Shown here piece after piece: positions 1 to 8,305 of a stretch of DNA of 63,369 nucleotides. Origin of the DNA: SLRI01 sp964576715 (GTDB taxonomy: Bacteria > Pseudomonadota > Alphaproteobacteria > Geminicoccales > Geminicoccaceae); NCBI GenBank assembly GCA_964576715.1, contig CAZNWE010000013.1:1-63369 (forward strand), in the 5' to 3' direction. The translations under genes were made by a program, and so were the position numbers. The number at the start of each line of letters is the position of its first letter. Within the stretch, counting starts at the first letter, position 1. The notes under the pieces are model-generated. The model was not told the origin of the DNA, made no database searches, and was given only the letters and a program-made list of their open reading frames with translations.

Positions 1-776
1 ACACCACATCGTTGCTGTTCGGCGGCAAGTCCTGCCCCACCATCATCGAGACCTCGTCGAAAAAGAAGCTGGCCGGCGAAGAGGTCGGCATCGGCGATGT
101 CTGCTTCATCCGCGACGGTGTGTTCGCCATGGAGCTCGGTGGCCCGGAGGTCGGCCGTGGCTGCGGCGGGCGCGGCATCATCCACGGCTTCGAGCTGCTC
201 GAGAAGCTGGGCTTCCACGACTGGGGCTTCGACTACGTCCTTCTCGATTTCCTCGGCGACGTGGTCTGCGGCGGCTTCGGCCTGCCGATCGCCCGCGACA
301 TGTGCCAGAAGGTCATCGTCGTCGGCTCGAACGACCTGCAGTCGCTCTATGTCGCCAACAATGTCTGCTCCGCGGTCGACTACTTCAGGAAGCTCGGCGG
401 CAATGTCGGCGTCGCCGGCCTCGTCATCAACAAGGACGACCACACCGGCGAGGCCCAGGCCTTCGCCGAGGCCGTGGGCATCCCCGTTCTGGCCGCGATC
501 CCGGCGGACGAGGACATCCGCAAGAAGAGTGCGAACTACGAGATCATCGGCCGGCCCGGCGGGCGCTGGGCGCCGATGTTCGAGCAACTGGCGCAAGCGG
601 CTGCCGAGGCGCAGCCGGTGCGCCCGACCCCGCTCTCCCAGGACGAGCTCCTCGGCCTGTTCAAGAGCGAGGATGTCGGCCGCGGGGTGGCGCTCACCCC
701 CGCCACCATGGCCGACATGTGCGGCCGGGAGATCGCCGTGAAGCCCTCCCTCGAAGTCGTCTACGACGACGCCTGA
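1..776 (+). CDS. bchX: Chlorophyllide a reductase iron protein subunit X, 5' end cut off by the window
   Basis: BchX is the nitrogenase-iron-protein-like (NifH family) ATPase that passes electrons from ferredoxin to the BchYZ catalytic component, reducing ring B of chlorophyllide a during bacteriochlorophyll a synthesis in the cytoplasm. The frame is open from base 3, so the N-terminus with the Walker A loop is missing; about 257 residues remain, against roughly 330-360 in the family. What is visible fits NifH-like proteins: an internal CGGRGII motif with a cluster-ligand cysteine, the DYVLLDFLGDVVCGGF segment carrying the second ligand, and the MCQKVIVVGSNDLQSLYVAN stretch. It is followed after 10 bases by bchY and then bchZ, the standard operon order. 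Identity is secure from sequence and context together. Confidence 0.95.
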   Translation, partial: TTSLLFGGKSCPTIIETSSKKKLAGEEVGIGDVCFIRDGVFAMELGGPEVGRGCGGRGIIHGFELLEKLGFHDWGFDYVLLDFLGDVVCGGFGLPIARDMCQKVIVVGSNDLQSLYVANNVCSAVDYFRKLGGNVGVAGLVINKDDHTGEAQAFAEAVGIPVLAAIPADEDIRKKSANYEIIGRPGGRWAPMFEQLAQAAAEAQPVRPTPLSQDELLGLFKSEDVGRGVALTPATMADMCGREIAVKPSLEVVYDDA

Positions 777-786
777 GGGAACACCG

Positions 787-2403
787 ATGACCGAGATCCT
801 CTACGACCGCACCGCCTCCGCCCAGCTCGATGCCGCCCCGCACGACGACGTTGCCCGCGTCGCCGAGCCGCACCAGGGTGGCGAGAGGGCGGCTCAGGCG
901 CCGGCGTCGTCGCCCCCCTCCGGCGACGGCGCCGGCTGCCACAGCCAGGCCGAGCGGATGAAGGCGGAGGCTGCGGCCGCCGGCAAGAGCGAGACCCTCG
1001 AGCGCTATGCCGAGGACTATCCGGTGGGCCCGCACGACCAGCCGCAGAGCATGTGCCCAGCCTTCGGCTCCTTGCGCGTCGGCTTGCGGATGAAGCGAAC
1101 GGCGACGGTGCTCTCGGGCTCGGCCTGCTGCGTCTATGGCCTGACCTTCACCTCGCATTTCTACGGTGCCCGGCGGACCGTCGGCTACGTGCCGTTCAAC
1201 TCCGAGACCCTGGTCACCGGCAAGCTCTACGAGGACATCCGTGAAGCCGTGATCAAGCTCGCCGATCCCGAGCTCTACGATGCCATCGTCGTCACCAATC
1301 TCTGCGTGCCGACCGCGTCTGGCGTGCCGATCCAGAAGATCGCCAAGGAGATCAACGGCGTTCGCATCATCGCCATCGACGTGCCGGGTTTCGGCGTGCC
1401 GACCCATGCCGAGGCCAAGGACATCCTGGCTGGTGCCATGCTCGACTATGCCAGGAAGGAGGCCGAGAGCGGCCCCGTCCAGGCACCTCGCGGCGGGCGA
1501 CAGGCAAGGCCCACCGTCACGCTCCTCGGCGAGATGTTCCCGGCCGATCCGGTCGGCATCGGCATGATGCTCGAGCCGTTGGGCCTTGCCGCCGGGCCGG
1601 TCGTGCCGACCCGCGAGTGGCGCGAGCTCTATGCCGCCCTCGACAGTGGTGTCGTGGCAGCCATCCACCCCTTCTATACGGCCTCGATCCGTGTCTTCGA
1701 GCAGGCCGGCCGCAAGGTGGTCGGCTCCGGCCCGGTCGGCCGCGACGGCACGGCGGCTTGGCTCGATGCCATCGGCGCCGCTTATGGCGTGGCCCGGGAC
1801 AAGGTGGACGCCGCCAAGAACAAGTTCCTCCCGGCGATCAAGGGCGCCTTGGCCGGCATGCCGATCCAGGGGCGGATCACGCTTTCGGGCTACGAGGGCT
1901 CCGAACTCCTGGTCGCCCGGCTGCTCGTCGAGAGTGGTGCGGACGTGCGCTATGTCGGCACCGCCTGCCCGAAGACCCGCTGGTCGGACGGTGATCGTGA
2001 GTGGCTCGAGGCCAAGGGGGTACGCGTGCAGTACCGCGCCTCGCTCGAGCAGGATCTCGCCGCCATGGACGAGTTCGCGCCGGATCTCGCGATCGGCACG
2101 ACGCCCGTGGTGCAGAAGGCGAAAGAGCGGGCGATCCCCGGCCTCTACTTCACCAACCTCATCTCGGCCCGGCCGCTGATGGGCCCGGCCGGCGCCGGTT
2201 CGCTCGCCCAAGTCGTCAACACGGCGATCGGCAACAAGGGCCGGTTCGACGCGATGAACGCCTTCTTCGACGGCGTCGGCCAGGGCTTCTCGGCCGGCGT
2301 TTGGGAGGATACGCCTGTGGATCGCCCGGAGTTCCGGGAACGGATGATGAAACGCGGTGCCAAGGCCACGGCCAAGACCGCATCCAAGCTGGCGGACTAC
2401 TGA
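787..2403 (+). CDS. bchY: Chlorophyllide a reductase subunit Y
   Basis: BchY (538 aa) is one half of the NifDK-like catalytic component of chlorophyllide a reductase. With BchZ it binds the Fe-S cluster and the substrate and reduces the C7-C8 double bond using electrons from BchX. Recognisable segments include SMCPAFGSLRVGLRMK near residue 90, SGSACCVYGLTFTSHF near 115 with the paired cysteines, and VTNLCVPTASGVP near 170. The first 80 or so residues are low-complexity, rich in Ala and Gln, and look like a linker. The start ATG lies 10 bases after the bchX stop, behind a GAGGGAAC ribosome-binding stretch. The stop overlaps the bchZ start by one base (TGATG), which indicates translational coupling. 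Confidence 0.95.
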   Translation: MTEILYDRTASAQLDAAPHDDVARVAEPHQGGERAAQAPASSPPSGDGAGCHSQAERMKAEAAAAGKSETLERYAEDYPVGPHDQPQSMCPAFGSLRVGLRMKRTATVLSGSACCVYGLTFTSHFYGARRTVGYVPFNSETLVTGKLYEDIREAVIKLADPELYDAIVVTNLCVPTASGVPIQKIAKEINGVRIIAIDVPGFGVPTHAEAKDILAGAMLDYARKEAESGPVQAPRGGRQARPTVTLLGEMFPADPVGIGMMLEPLGLAAGPVVPTREWRELYAALDSGVVAAIHPFYTASIRVFEQAGRKVVGSGPVGRDGTAAWLDAIGAAYGVARDKVDAAKNKFLPAIKGALAGMPIQGRITLSGYEGSELLVARLLVESGADVRYVGTACPKTRWSDGDREWLEAKGVRVQYRASLEQDLAAMDEFAPDLAIGTTPVVQKAKERAIPGLYFTNLISARPLMGPAGAGSLAQVVNTAIGNKGRFDAMNAFFDGVGQGFSAGVWEDTPVDRPEFRERMMKRGAKATAKTASKLADY

Positions 2404-3860
2404 TGCTGGTGCTCGATCACGACCGGGCGGGTGGCTACTGGGGGGCGGTCTACGTCTTCTGCGCCATCAAGGGCCTGCAGGTGATCATCGACGGCCCGGT
2501 CGGCTGCGAGAACCTGCCCGTCACCTCGGTGCTGCACTACACCGACGGCCTGCCGCCGCACGAACTGCCGATCGTCGTCACCGGGCTCGGCGAGGAAGAA
2601 CTCGGCCAGCACGGCACCGAGGGGGCGATGAAGCGGGCGCACCGCACGCTCGACCCGCATCTGCCGGCCGTGGTGGTGACAGGCTCGATCGCCGAGATGA
2701 TTGGTGGCGGCGTGACGCCCGAGGGCCTCAACATCCTGCGCTTCCTGCCGCGGACCATCGACGAGGACCAGTGGCAGAGTGCGAATCGGGCGATGGCCTG
2801 GCTGTGGACCGAGTTCGGGGCGATCAAGGGCCGGATGCCCAAGGCGAAGAGCCGGCCGGAAGGGGCCAAGCCCCGGGTCAACATCATCGGCCCGGCCTAC
2901 GGCCACTTCAACATGCCATCCGACCTCGCCGAGATCCGCCGGCTGGTCGAGGGCATCGGTGCCGAGATCAACATGGTCTTTCCGCTCGGCAGCCATCTCG
3001 CCGACATCCAGCGGCTGGTCGACGCCGACGTCAACATCTGCATGTACCGGGAGTTCGGCCGGCTGCTCTGCGAGGCGCTCGACAAGCCCTATCTGCAGGC
3101 CCCCATCGGCCTCTTCTCGACCACCAAGTTCCTGCGCACCCTGGGCGAGCTGCTCGGCCTCGACCCCGAGCCGTTCATCGAGCGCGAGAAGCACACGACG
3201 ATCAAGCCGCTCTGGGATCTCTGGCGGTCGGTGACCCAGGACTTCTACGGCACGGCGAGCTTCGCCATCGTCGCCAACGAGACCTATACCCGCGGCGTCC
3301 GGCACTTCCTCGAGGACGAGCTGGGATTTCCCTGCACCTTCGCGATCCCGCGCATCCCGGGCGGCAAGACCGACAACGCCGCCGTGCGCGAGGCCGTCCA
3401 CAAGCAGACACCCCTGGTCCTCTTCGGCAGCTACAACGAGCGGATGTACCTCGCCGAGATCGGCAACCGGGCGATCTACATCCCGGCCTCGTTCCCGGGG
3501 GCGATCATCCGCCGGCACACCGGCACGCCCTTCATGGGCTACGCCGGGGCGACCTACCTCGTCCAGGAAGTCTGCAACGCGCTGTTCGACGCCTTGTTCA
3601 ACATCCTGCCCTTGGGCAGCGAGATGGACAAGGTCGAGGCGACGCCGACCCGGCTCGAGGAGCAGATTCCCTGGGACGACGAGGCCAAGGCGATCCTCGA
3701 CGAACTGGTCGACGGCTATCCGGTGCTGACCCGCATCTCGGCCGCCAAGCAGCTTCGCGACAAGGCCGAGCGCCAGGCGCTCGAGGCCGGCGAAGGGCGG
3801 GTCACCGCCCGGCGCATGGCGGCCTTCGACGGGGCGCGCCAGCCGGAGCCGGTGGCATGA
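2403..3860 (+). CDS. bchZ: Chlorophyllide a reductase subunit Z
   Basis: BchZ (485 aa) pairs with BchY in the NifDK-like catalytic heterotetramer of chlorophyllide a reductase. The N-terminus reads MLVLDHDRAGGYWGAVYVF and is followed by DGPVGCENLPVTSVLHY, with a cluster-ligand cysteine. The C-terminal third contains RHTGTPFMGYAGATYLVQE, typical of the family's membrane-proximal end, and a light-independent reductase-type tail (DEAKAILDELVDGYPVLTRI). Start and stop are unambiguous: the ATG overlaps the bchY TGA. The gene is 109 bases upstream of pufQ. In related bacteria the puf promoter lies in this gene's 3' part, so read-through from bch into puf is expected (family knowledge, not shown here). 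Confidence 0.95.
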   Translation: MLVLDHDRAGGYWGAVYVFCAIKGLQVIIDGPVGCENLPVTSVLHYTDGLPPHELPIVVTGLGEEELGQHGTEGAMKRAHRTLDPHLPAVVVTGSIAEMIGGGVTPEGLNILRFLPRTIDEDQWQSANRAMAWLWTEFGAIKGRMPKAKSRPEGAKPRVNIIGPAYGHFNMPSDLAEIRRLVEGIGAEINMVFPLGSHLADIQRLVDADVNICMYREFGRLLCEALDKPYLQAPIGLFSTTKFLRTLGELLGLDPEPFIEREKHTTIKPLWDLWRSVTQDFYGTASFAIVANETYTRGVRHFLEDELGFPCTFAIPRIPGGKTDNAAVREAVHKQTPLVLFGSYNERMYLAEIGNRAIYIPASFPGAIIRRHTGTPFMGYAGATYLVQEVCNALFDALFNILPLGSEMDKVEATPTRLEEQIPWDDEAKAILDELVDGYPVLTRISAAKQLRDKAERQALEAGEGRVTARRMAAFDGARQPEPVA

Positions 3861-3969
3861 CCCGCAGCGCCTCCCTTTTTCCCTTTTCCCGACGTCCGGA
3901 CCGCGGTTGTGGCCGGCCGTCTCTCGCTGGGCCAGCGGGCCCGGTCGGTTCAACGAGCAGGTGACAGAA

Positions 3970-4209
3970 ATGGCAAATGCTAGCGCGACGATGACCCGGC
4001 TGCCGACGGATGTCCGCTCGGCGACGGAACGGCAATTCCGGCTCATTTACTGGGTCGGCTTCGGCTACTTCCTCGTGGTGGCGATCGCCATGCGGTTCCT
4101 GCCGAAGAGCCGGCGTCCGACGCTGCCCGGTCTGGCGGGCAGCCGCTCGGTGATCGGCGAGGCCAAGGCGCTGACCAGCACCTTCATCCCTTTCGCGTTC
4201 ACCCGATAG
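3970..4209 (+). CDS. pufQ: PufQ-like protein, bacteriochlorophyll assembly factor
   Basis: This small protein (79 aa) occupies the pufQ position between bchZ and pufB. PufQ is thought to help bacteriochlorophyll synthesis or delivery to LH1 and reaction-centre apoproteins. There is one clear membrane segment around residues 24-42 (RLIYWVGFGYFLVVAIAMRF), followed by a basic KSRRP stretch and a C-terminal half with GEAKALTSTFIPFAF. That half resembles the EARxITPxIF ending of known PufQ proteins. The chosen ATG has an AGGTGA-type ribosome-binding site 5-10 bases upstream. A longer in-frame ORF begins at 3907, but its extra residues look non-native. The call rests more on position and topology than on strong residue identity. 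Confidence 0.75.
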   Translation: MANASATMTRLPTDVRSATERQFRLIYWVGFGYFLVVAIAMRFLPKSRRPTLPGLAGSRSVIGEAKALTSTFIPFAFTR

Positions 4210-4229
4210 GCGACGCGAGACTGTCGCCT
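4208..4229 (+). promoter_or_regulatory. Stem-loop at the pufQ-pufB junction
   Basis: AGGCGAC and GTCGCCT form a 7-bp stem around an 8-base loop, starting inside the pufQ stop codon. In the family, hairpins in this region influence processing of the puf mRNA so that pufBA accumulates. Function here is an inference; the stem itself is directly visible. Confidence 0.4.
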
Positions 4230-4334
4230 TGGGGGAGGGGTCGGGGTGCCGGCGCCGCCAAGCGACAGAACCACCCCTGCCGCGCGGGCGTTGCGCGGTA
4301 ACGGCCATCGAGGCCAACAGCCGGAGTAAGCGAT

Positions 4335-4565
4335 ATGGCTGCGGAACTGGAAAAAACGGGTGGGCTCATGGGCCTGACCGAGAACGAGGCGAAGGAGTTC
4401 CACAAGATCTTCGTCCAGAGCTTCATCATCTTCACGGCGGTTGCCGTGGTGGCCCACATCCTCGCCTGGGCATGGCGCCCGTGGCTGCCGCCGGAGGGCG
4501 GCTGGGAAGCCGCGCTCAACGGCGTGCGGGACACCGTGCTCCAGACCGTGACCTATCTCGTTTAA
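4335..4565 (+). CDS. pufB: Light-harvesting 1 beta polypeptide
   Basis: This is the LH1 beta apoprotein (76 aa), a single-span membrane polypeptide that binds bacteriochlorophyll a in the ring around the reaction centre. The N-terminal part (GLTENEAKEFHKIFVQSF) matches LH1 beta closely. The membrane helix contains the bacteriochlorophyll-ligating His in VVAHILAWAWRPW, with the usual Trp-rich periplasmic end. Unusually, the chain continues about 25 residues past WRPWLP, ending VLQTVTYLV, whereas many LH1 beta chains stop within a few residues of this point. An upstream GGAGTAAGCGAT gives the ribosome-binding site. pufA follows after 13 bases. Confidence 0.95.
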   Translation: MAAELEKTGGLMGLTENEAKEFHKIFVQSFIIFTAVAVVAHILAWAWRPWLPPEGGWEAALNGVRDTVLQTVTYLV

Positions 4566-4578
4566 GGAGGACGCTATC

Positions 4579-4767
4579 ATGGAAATGTGGCGCGTTTGGC
4601 AGCTCTTCGATCCGCGGCGCACGCTCGTTGCGCTTGCGGTCTTCCTCATGACCCTGGCGTTGCTGATCCACTTCATCCTGCTCAGCACCGACCGCTTCAA
4701 CTGGCTGGCTGGCCCGGCCGCGAGTGTCGAGCCGATGCTCACGGTCACGTCGATCGAGACGGCGTAG
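4579..4767 (+). CDS. pufA: Light-harvesting 1 alpha polypeptide
   Basis: This is the LH1 alpha apoprotein (62 aa). The N-terminus MEMWRVWQLFDPRRTLVA is the classic alpha signature. The membrane helix carries the bacteriochlorophyll-ligating His in ALLIHFILLSTDRFNW, and a short periplasmic tail follows. It has a strong AAGGAGG ribosome-binding site immediately after pufB. Together with pufB it makes the core antenna subunit. A stable hairpin lies between pufA and pufL, as expected if pufBA message is stabilised over pufLM. Confidence 0.96.
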   Translation: MEMWRVWQLFDPRRTLVALAVFLMTLALLIHFILLSTDRFNWLAGPAASVEPMLTVTSIETA

Positions 4768-4804
4768 CCGCGCTCGTCGTCTCGTCGCGTGCGACAGCGG
4801 CAGC

Positions 4805-4838
4805 GGACCTGGCCCGGGCATCTTGCCCGGTCCGGTCC
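4805..4838 (+). promoter_or_regulatory. pufA-pufL intercistronic hairpin
   Basis: Nested inverted repeats are visible: an inner CCGGGCA-TCT-TGCCCGG stem of 7 bp and an outer GGACC/GGTCC stem of 5 bp. In purple bacteria the pufA-pufL spacer holds hairpins that stop 3'-to-5' decay, so pufBA mRNA greatly exceeds pufLM mRNA. Location and structure match that role; the stabilising function is inferred. Confidence 0.7.
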
Positions 4839-4933
4839 GTTGCCGGAGCCGCCCAGCCTCGCCGCCGCTCGCCGGAGCCGTGGCGGGTCTGGGTCGGTGA
4901 CACGGTCCGGGCCTTCCGATCGGAGCGAAGAAC

Positions 4934-5758
4934 ATGGCTTTGTTGAACTTTGAACGCAAATACCGCGTACGCGGTGGGACGCTGATCGGCGGCGATCTCT
5001 TCGATTTCTGGGTCGGGCCCTTCTACGTCGGATTCTTCGGGGTCACGACGATCTTCTTCTCGGCGCTGGGCACCGCCCTGATCCTCTGGGGAGCGGCCCT
5101 CGGGCCGACCTGGAACGTCTGGATGATCAACATCGAGCCGCCGGATCTTTCCTACGGGCTCGCCTTCGCGCCCCTGGCCGAGGGCGGGTTGTGGCAGCTG
5201 ATCACCATCTGTGCCATCGGCGCCTTCGGTAGCTGGGCGCTCAGGCAGGTCGAGATCTCGAGAAAGCTCGGCATGGGGCTGCACGTCCCCTTTGCCTTCA
5301 GCGTCGCGATCTTCGCCTATGTCACCCTCGTCGTCTTCCGCCCGCTGTTGCTGGGGGCGTGGGGGCACGGCTTCCCGTACGGCATCTTCAGCCACCTCGA
5401 CTGGGTGTCGAACGTCGGCTACCAGTACCTGCACTTCCACTACAATCCTGCGCACATGCTCGCCGTGAGCTTCTTCTTCACGACGACGCTGGCACTCTCG
5501 CTGCACGGTGCCCTGATCCTCTCGGTGACCAATCCGCCCAAGGGCGAGAAGGTCAAGACGCCGGAGTACGAGGACACCTTTTTCCGTGACACCATCGGCT
5601 ACTCGATCGGCTCTTTGGGCATTCACCGGCTCGGCCTCTTCCTGGCGCTGAATGCCGGCTTCTGGAGTGCCGTCTGCATCATCATCAGTGGCCCATTCTG
5701 GACCCGTGGCTGGCCCGAATGGTGGAACTGGTGGCTCGACCTGCCGATCTGGCGCTGA
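4934..5758 (+). CDS. pufL: Photosynthetic reaction centre L subunit
   Basis: PufL (274 aa) is the L subunit of the type II reaction centre. It has five membrane helices and binds the special pair, accessory pigments and quinones. The N-terminus MALLNFERKYRVRGGTLIGG is diagnostic. The helix C-D region has FSHLDWVSNVGYQYLHFHYN, and the following helix carries the SLHGALILSV histidine region. Length agrees with the family. The start is preceded by GGAG at 8 bases, in a 166-base spacer holding the stabilising hairpin. pufM follows after 17 bases. Confidence 0.98.
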   Translation: MALLNFERKYRVRGGTLIGGDLFDFWVGPFYVGFFGVTTIFFSALGTALILWGAALGPTWNVWMINIEPPDLSYGLAFAPLAEGGLWQLITICAIGAFGSWALRQVEISRKLGMGLHVPFAFSVAIFAYVTLVVFRPLLLGAWGHGFPYGIFSHLDWVSNVGYQYLHFHYNPAHMLAVSFFFTTTLALSLHGALILSVTNPPKGEKVKTPEYEDTFFRDTIGYSIGSLGIHRLGLFLALNAGFWSAVCIIISGPFWTRGWPEWWNWWLDLPIWR

Positions 5759-5775
5759 GGGGTGGAGGAACACCG

Positions 5776-6762
5776 ATGATCAACATGGAATACCAGAACA
5801 TCTTCACCCAGGTGCAGGTGCGGCCCAAGGAGCCGGAGGTCGGTCCCGATCTCCCCGCCGAGGACGACCCGCGCACCGGCCAGGGCTTCTTCGTCTACTG
5901 GTACGGCAAGCTCGGCAATGCCCAGATCGGTCCGATCTATCTCGGCTGGCTTGGCATCATCTCGCTGCTCTCCGGCTTCATCGCGATCGAGATCATCGGG
6001 CTCAACATGTGGGCTTCGGTGAACTGGGATCCGATCCAGTTCGTCCGTCAGCTGTTCTGGCTGGCGCTCGAGCCGCCGCCGGCCGAGTACGGCCTGTCCA
6101 TCCCGCCGCTCAGCGAAGGCGGCTGGTGGCTGATGGCCGGCTTCTTCTTGACACTGTCCATCATCCTTTGGTGGGTCAGGACCTACCGCCGCGCCCGGTC
6201 GCTCGGGCTCGGCACGCACGTCGCCTGGGCGTTCGCGTCCGCCATCTTCCTCTATCTGGTCCTGGGCTTCATCCGTCCGGTGCTGATGGGCAGCTGGTCG
6301 GAAGCGGTGCCGTTCGGCATCTTCCCGCACCTCGACTGGACCGCGGCCTTCTCGATTCGCTACGGCAACCTTTTCTACAACCCGTTCCACGCGCTCTCGA
6401 TCGTCTTCCTCTACGGCTCGACCCTGCTCTTTGCGATGCACGGGGCGACCATCCTCGCCGTCAGCCGGTTCGGCGGTGAACGGGAGATCGAGCAGATTAC
6501 CGACCGTGGTACCGCATCCGACCGCGCCGCCTTGTTCTGGCGCTGGACGATGGGCTTCAATGCTTCGATGGAATCGATCCATCGCTGGGGCTGGTGGTTC
6601 GCCGTCCTTACCACGCTGACCGGCGGGATCGGCATCCTCTTGACCGGCACGGTGGTCGACAATTGGTACTTGTGGGCGGTGAAGCACCAGTTCGCGCCGC
6701 AATACCCGATCGTCTATCCGGACACGGTCGACCCGGCCACGCTCACGGGAGCCATGCAATGA
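5776..6762 (+). CDS. pufM: Photosynthetic reaction centre M subunit
   Basis: PufM (328 aa) pairs with PufL to form the reaction-centre core. The N-terminus MEYQNIFTQVQVR and the FPHLDWTAAFSIRYGNLFYN region match the M family. So do FAMHGATILAV and the later SIHRWGWWFAVLTTLTGGIG helix. The ATG at 5776 is chosen because GGAGGAAC precedes it by a few bases; a second ATG, three codons in, is the usual family start. The stop overlaps the pufC ATG (ATGA), so the two are translationally coupled. There is no pufX after it, consistent with a tetraheme-cytochrome type reaction centre. Confidence 0.98.
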   Translation: MINMEYQNIFTQVQVRPKEPEVGPDLPAEDDPRTGQGFFVYWYGKLGNAQIGPIYLGWLGIISLLSGFIAIEIIGLNMWASVNWDPIQFVRQLFWLALEPPPAEYGLSIPPLSEGGWWLMAGFFLTLSIILWWVRTYRRARSLGLGTHVAWAFASAIFLYLVLGFIRPVLMGSWSEAVPFGIFPHLDWTAAFSIRYGNLFYNPFHALSIVFLYGSTLLFAMHGATILAVSRFGGEREIEQITDRGTASDRAALFWRWTMGFNASMESIHRWGWWFAVLTTLTGGIGILLTGTVVDNWYLWAVKHQFAPQYPIVYPDTVDPATLTGAMQ

Positions 6763-7889
6763 ACATCGGCATTGGCGGTGCATCCGCCATCGTCATCGGG
6801 ACGCTGCTCGGCGTTGCGATGCTCACCATGGCCGGCTGGGACGCGCCACCCATCGAGAACGAGCAGATCGGCTGGCGCGGGGTGGCGATGGAGACGGTGG
6901 TCAACCCGCGCAGCCGGGCCAAGCTGGTCGCCGACAGCCAGATGCCGGAGCCGGTCTGGCCCTACGAAGAATCGCCAGACGACGTCCCCTTGGCCTCGGA
7001 GGTCTACGAGAACGTCCAAGTGCTCGGCCATCTGCCGTCCGACCAGTTCGACCGGTTCATGGCGCAGATCACCGAATGGGTCTCGCCCTTGACCGACGAG
7101 CCGCTCGAGGGGGTGGCGCTCGAGCGGGGCTGCAACTACTGCCACAACCCGGAGAACCTCGCCGACGACAATGTCTACACCAAGATCGTCTCGCGGCGGA
7201 TGATCCAGATGACCCAGCACATCAATACCGAATGGGCGAACCATGTCGGCGAGACGGGGGTCAACTGCTACACCTGCCATCGCGGGATGCCCGTGCCGCA
7301 GGAGATCTGGTTCGCCCCGGAGCCACCGCGGATGCGCAGCATGGTCGGCTACCGCGCCGGCCAGAACGCCCCGGGCATCGCCTCGGCGTCGCTGCCGGGT
7401 GACCCGTTCACGCCGTTTCTCCTCGACGACCAGGAGATCCGGGTGATCGGCGACGGCGCGCTGCCGCCGCCCGACGGGCCGCAGATCGGCACGATGAGCA
7501 CCGAGTACACCTACAGCCTGATGAACCACATGTCCGAGAGCTTGGGCGTGAACTGCACCTACTGCCACAACTCGCGGCAGTTCCAGGGCTGGGAGGGGGC
7601 GCCCCCGGCGCGGATGACCGCCTGGTTCGGCATCCGCATGAACCGGGCGCTCAACGTCGACTATCTCGAGCCGCTGGGGCCGGAGTATCCGGAGCATCGC
7701 CTCGGGCCGACCGGCGACGCGCCCAAGGCCAACTGTGCGACGTGCCATTTGGGCCTCAACCTGCCGCTCAACGGTGCGCCGGCCTACGAGGAGTTCCCGT
7801 CGCTCGGGCCCGCAGGGCTGCCGCCGGCCGATGCCGCCGCGGCGCTGCTCGTGCCCGAGGTCACCGCGGCCGACGGGGTGGTCCGGTGA
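6759..7889 (+). CDS. pufC: Reaction-centre tetraheme cytochrome c subunit
   Basis: PufC (376 aa) docks on the periplasmic face of the reaction centre and re-reduces the photo-oxidised special pair. Four CxxCH heme-binding motifs are visible: CNYCH (125-129), CYTCH (170-174), CTYCH (266-270) and CATCH (326-330). Between them lie the expected Met-containing ligand helices (for example RRMIQMTQHIN). The N-terminus has one hydrophobic segment (about residues 6-26) but no cysteine in a lipobox, so it probably stays as an uncleaved anchor rather than a diacylglycerol-modified lipoprotein. The gene overlaps pufM by 4 bases and is the last puf gene. Confidence 0.97.
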   Translation: MNIGIGGASAIVIGTLLGVAMLTMAGWDAPPIENEQIGWRGVAMETVVNPRSRAKLVADSQMPEPVWPYEESPDDVPLASEVYENVQVLGHLPSDQFDRFMAQITEWVSPLTDEPLEGVALERGCNYCHNPENLADDNVYTKIVSRRMIQMTQHINTEWANHVGETGVNCYTCHRGMPVPQEIWFAPEPPRMRSMVGYRAGQNAPGIASASLPGDPFTPFLLDDQEIRVIGDGALPPPDGPQIGTMSTEYTYSLMNHMSESLGVNCTYCHNSRQFQGWEGAPPARMTAWFGIRMNRALNVDYLEPLGPEYPEHRLGPTGDAPKANCATCHLGLNLPLNGAPAYEEFPSLGPAGLPPADAAAALLVPEVTAADGVVR

Positions 7890-7963
7890 GCGGCTGAACG
7901 ACTGGAGATGCAGGAGGCGCGCCCTTGGCTCTAGGGGGAGAAGGACGCGCCGCCGGCTGGCTA

Positions 7964-7995
7964 GCGGCCTCGGATGGGTGACCATCCGGGGCCGC
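7964..7995 (+). terminator. Strong GNRA-capped hairpin after pufC, likely puf terminator
   Basis: A 14-bp stem (7964-7977 with 7982-7995, one G-U pair) closes a GUGA tetraloop, 75 bases after the pufC stop. A TTTT run follows at 8000-8003, only a few bases past the stem. A second overlapping inverted repeat (CCGCGC/GCGCGG) could compete with it. Its position and stability suggest the 3' end of the puf message or an exonuclease block. Nothing else was found in 7890-8305 apart from an 8-base T run near 8166-8173. Confidence 0.65.
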
Positions 7996-8305
7996 GCGGG
8001 TTTTCGGGCGCGGCGTCGGACGGCTGCCGGCCGGTCCGGCTCGGACCCGGCGCCCGCCGCCTGGCCGCGACCGGCGGGGAGGCGCGCGGCGCGGCCGGCT
8101 CGACGTGCCGAAACGGCGACGGTGCGAGCGGGTCCCGGCACCGTGGACCGGCGCCTGCCGCCGAATTTTTTTTGCGCATGTGTCAGTTAGGCAGTTCCCA
8201 GGTAACGCGACTTCGCGTCAAATGACGATCGCGGAAACGTTGAACAGCAAAGCCGCGTGAATTGCCGGCGTCGGCTGGTGCCACTTGCAGTGACGGGAGA
8301 GGCCG

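Noticed and set aside
694..2211. 505-codon open frame on the minus strand over bchX/bchY
   Set aside because: It is a GC-rich shadow of bchX and bchY; the translation is Arg/Gly/His-rich with no family signature.
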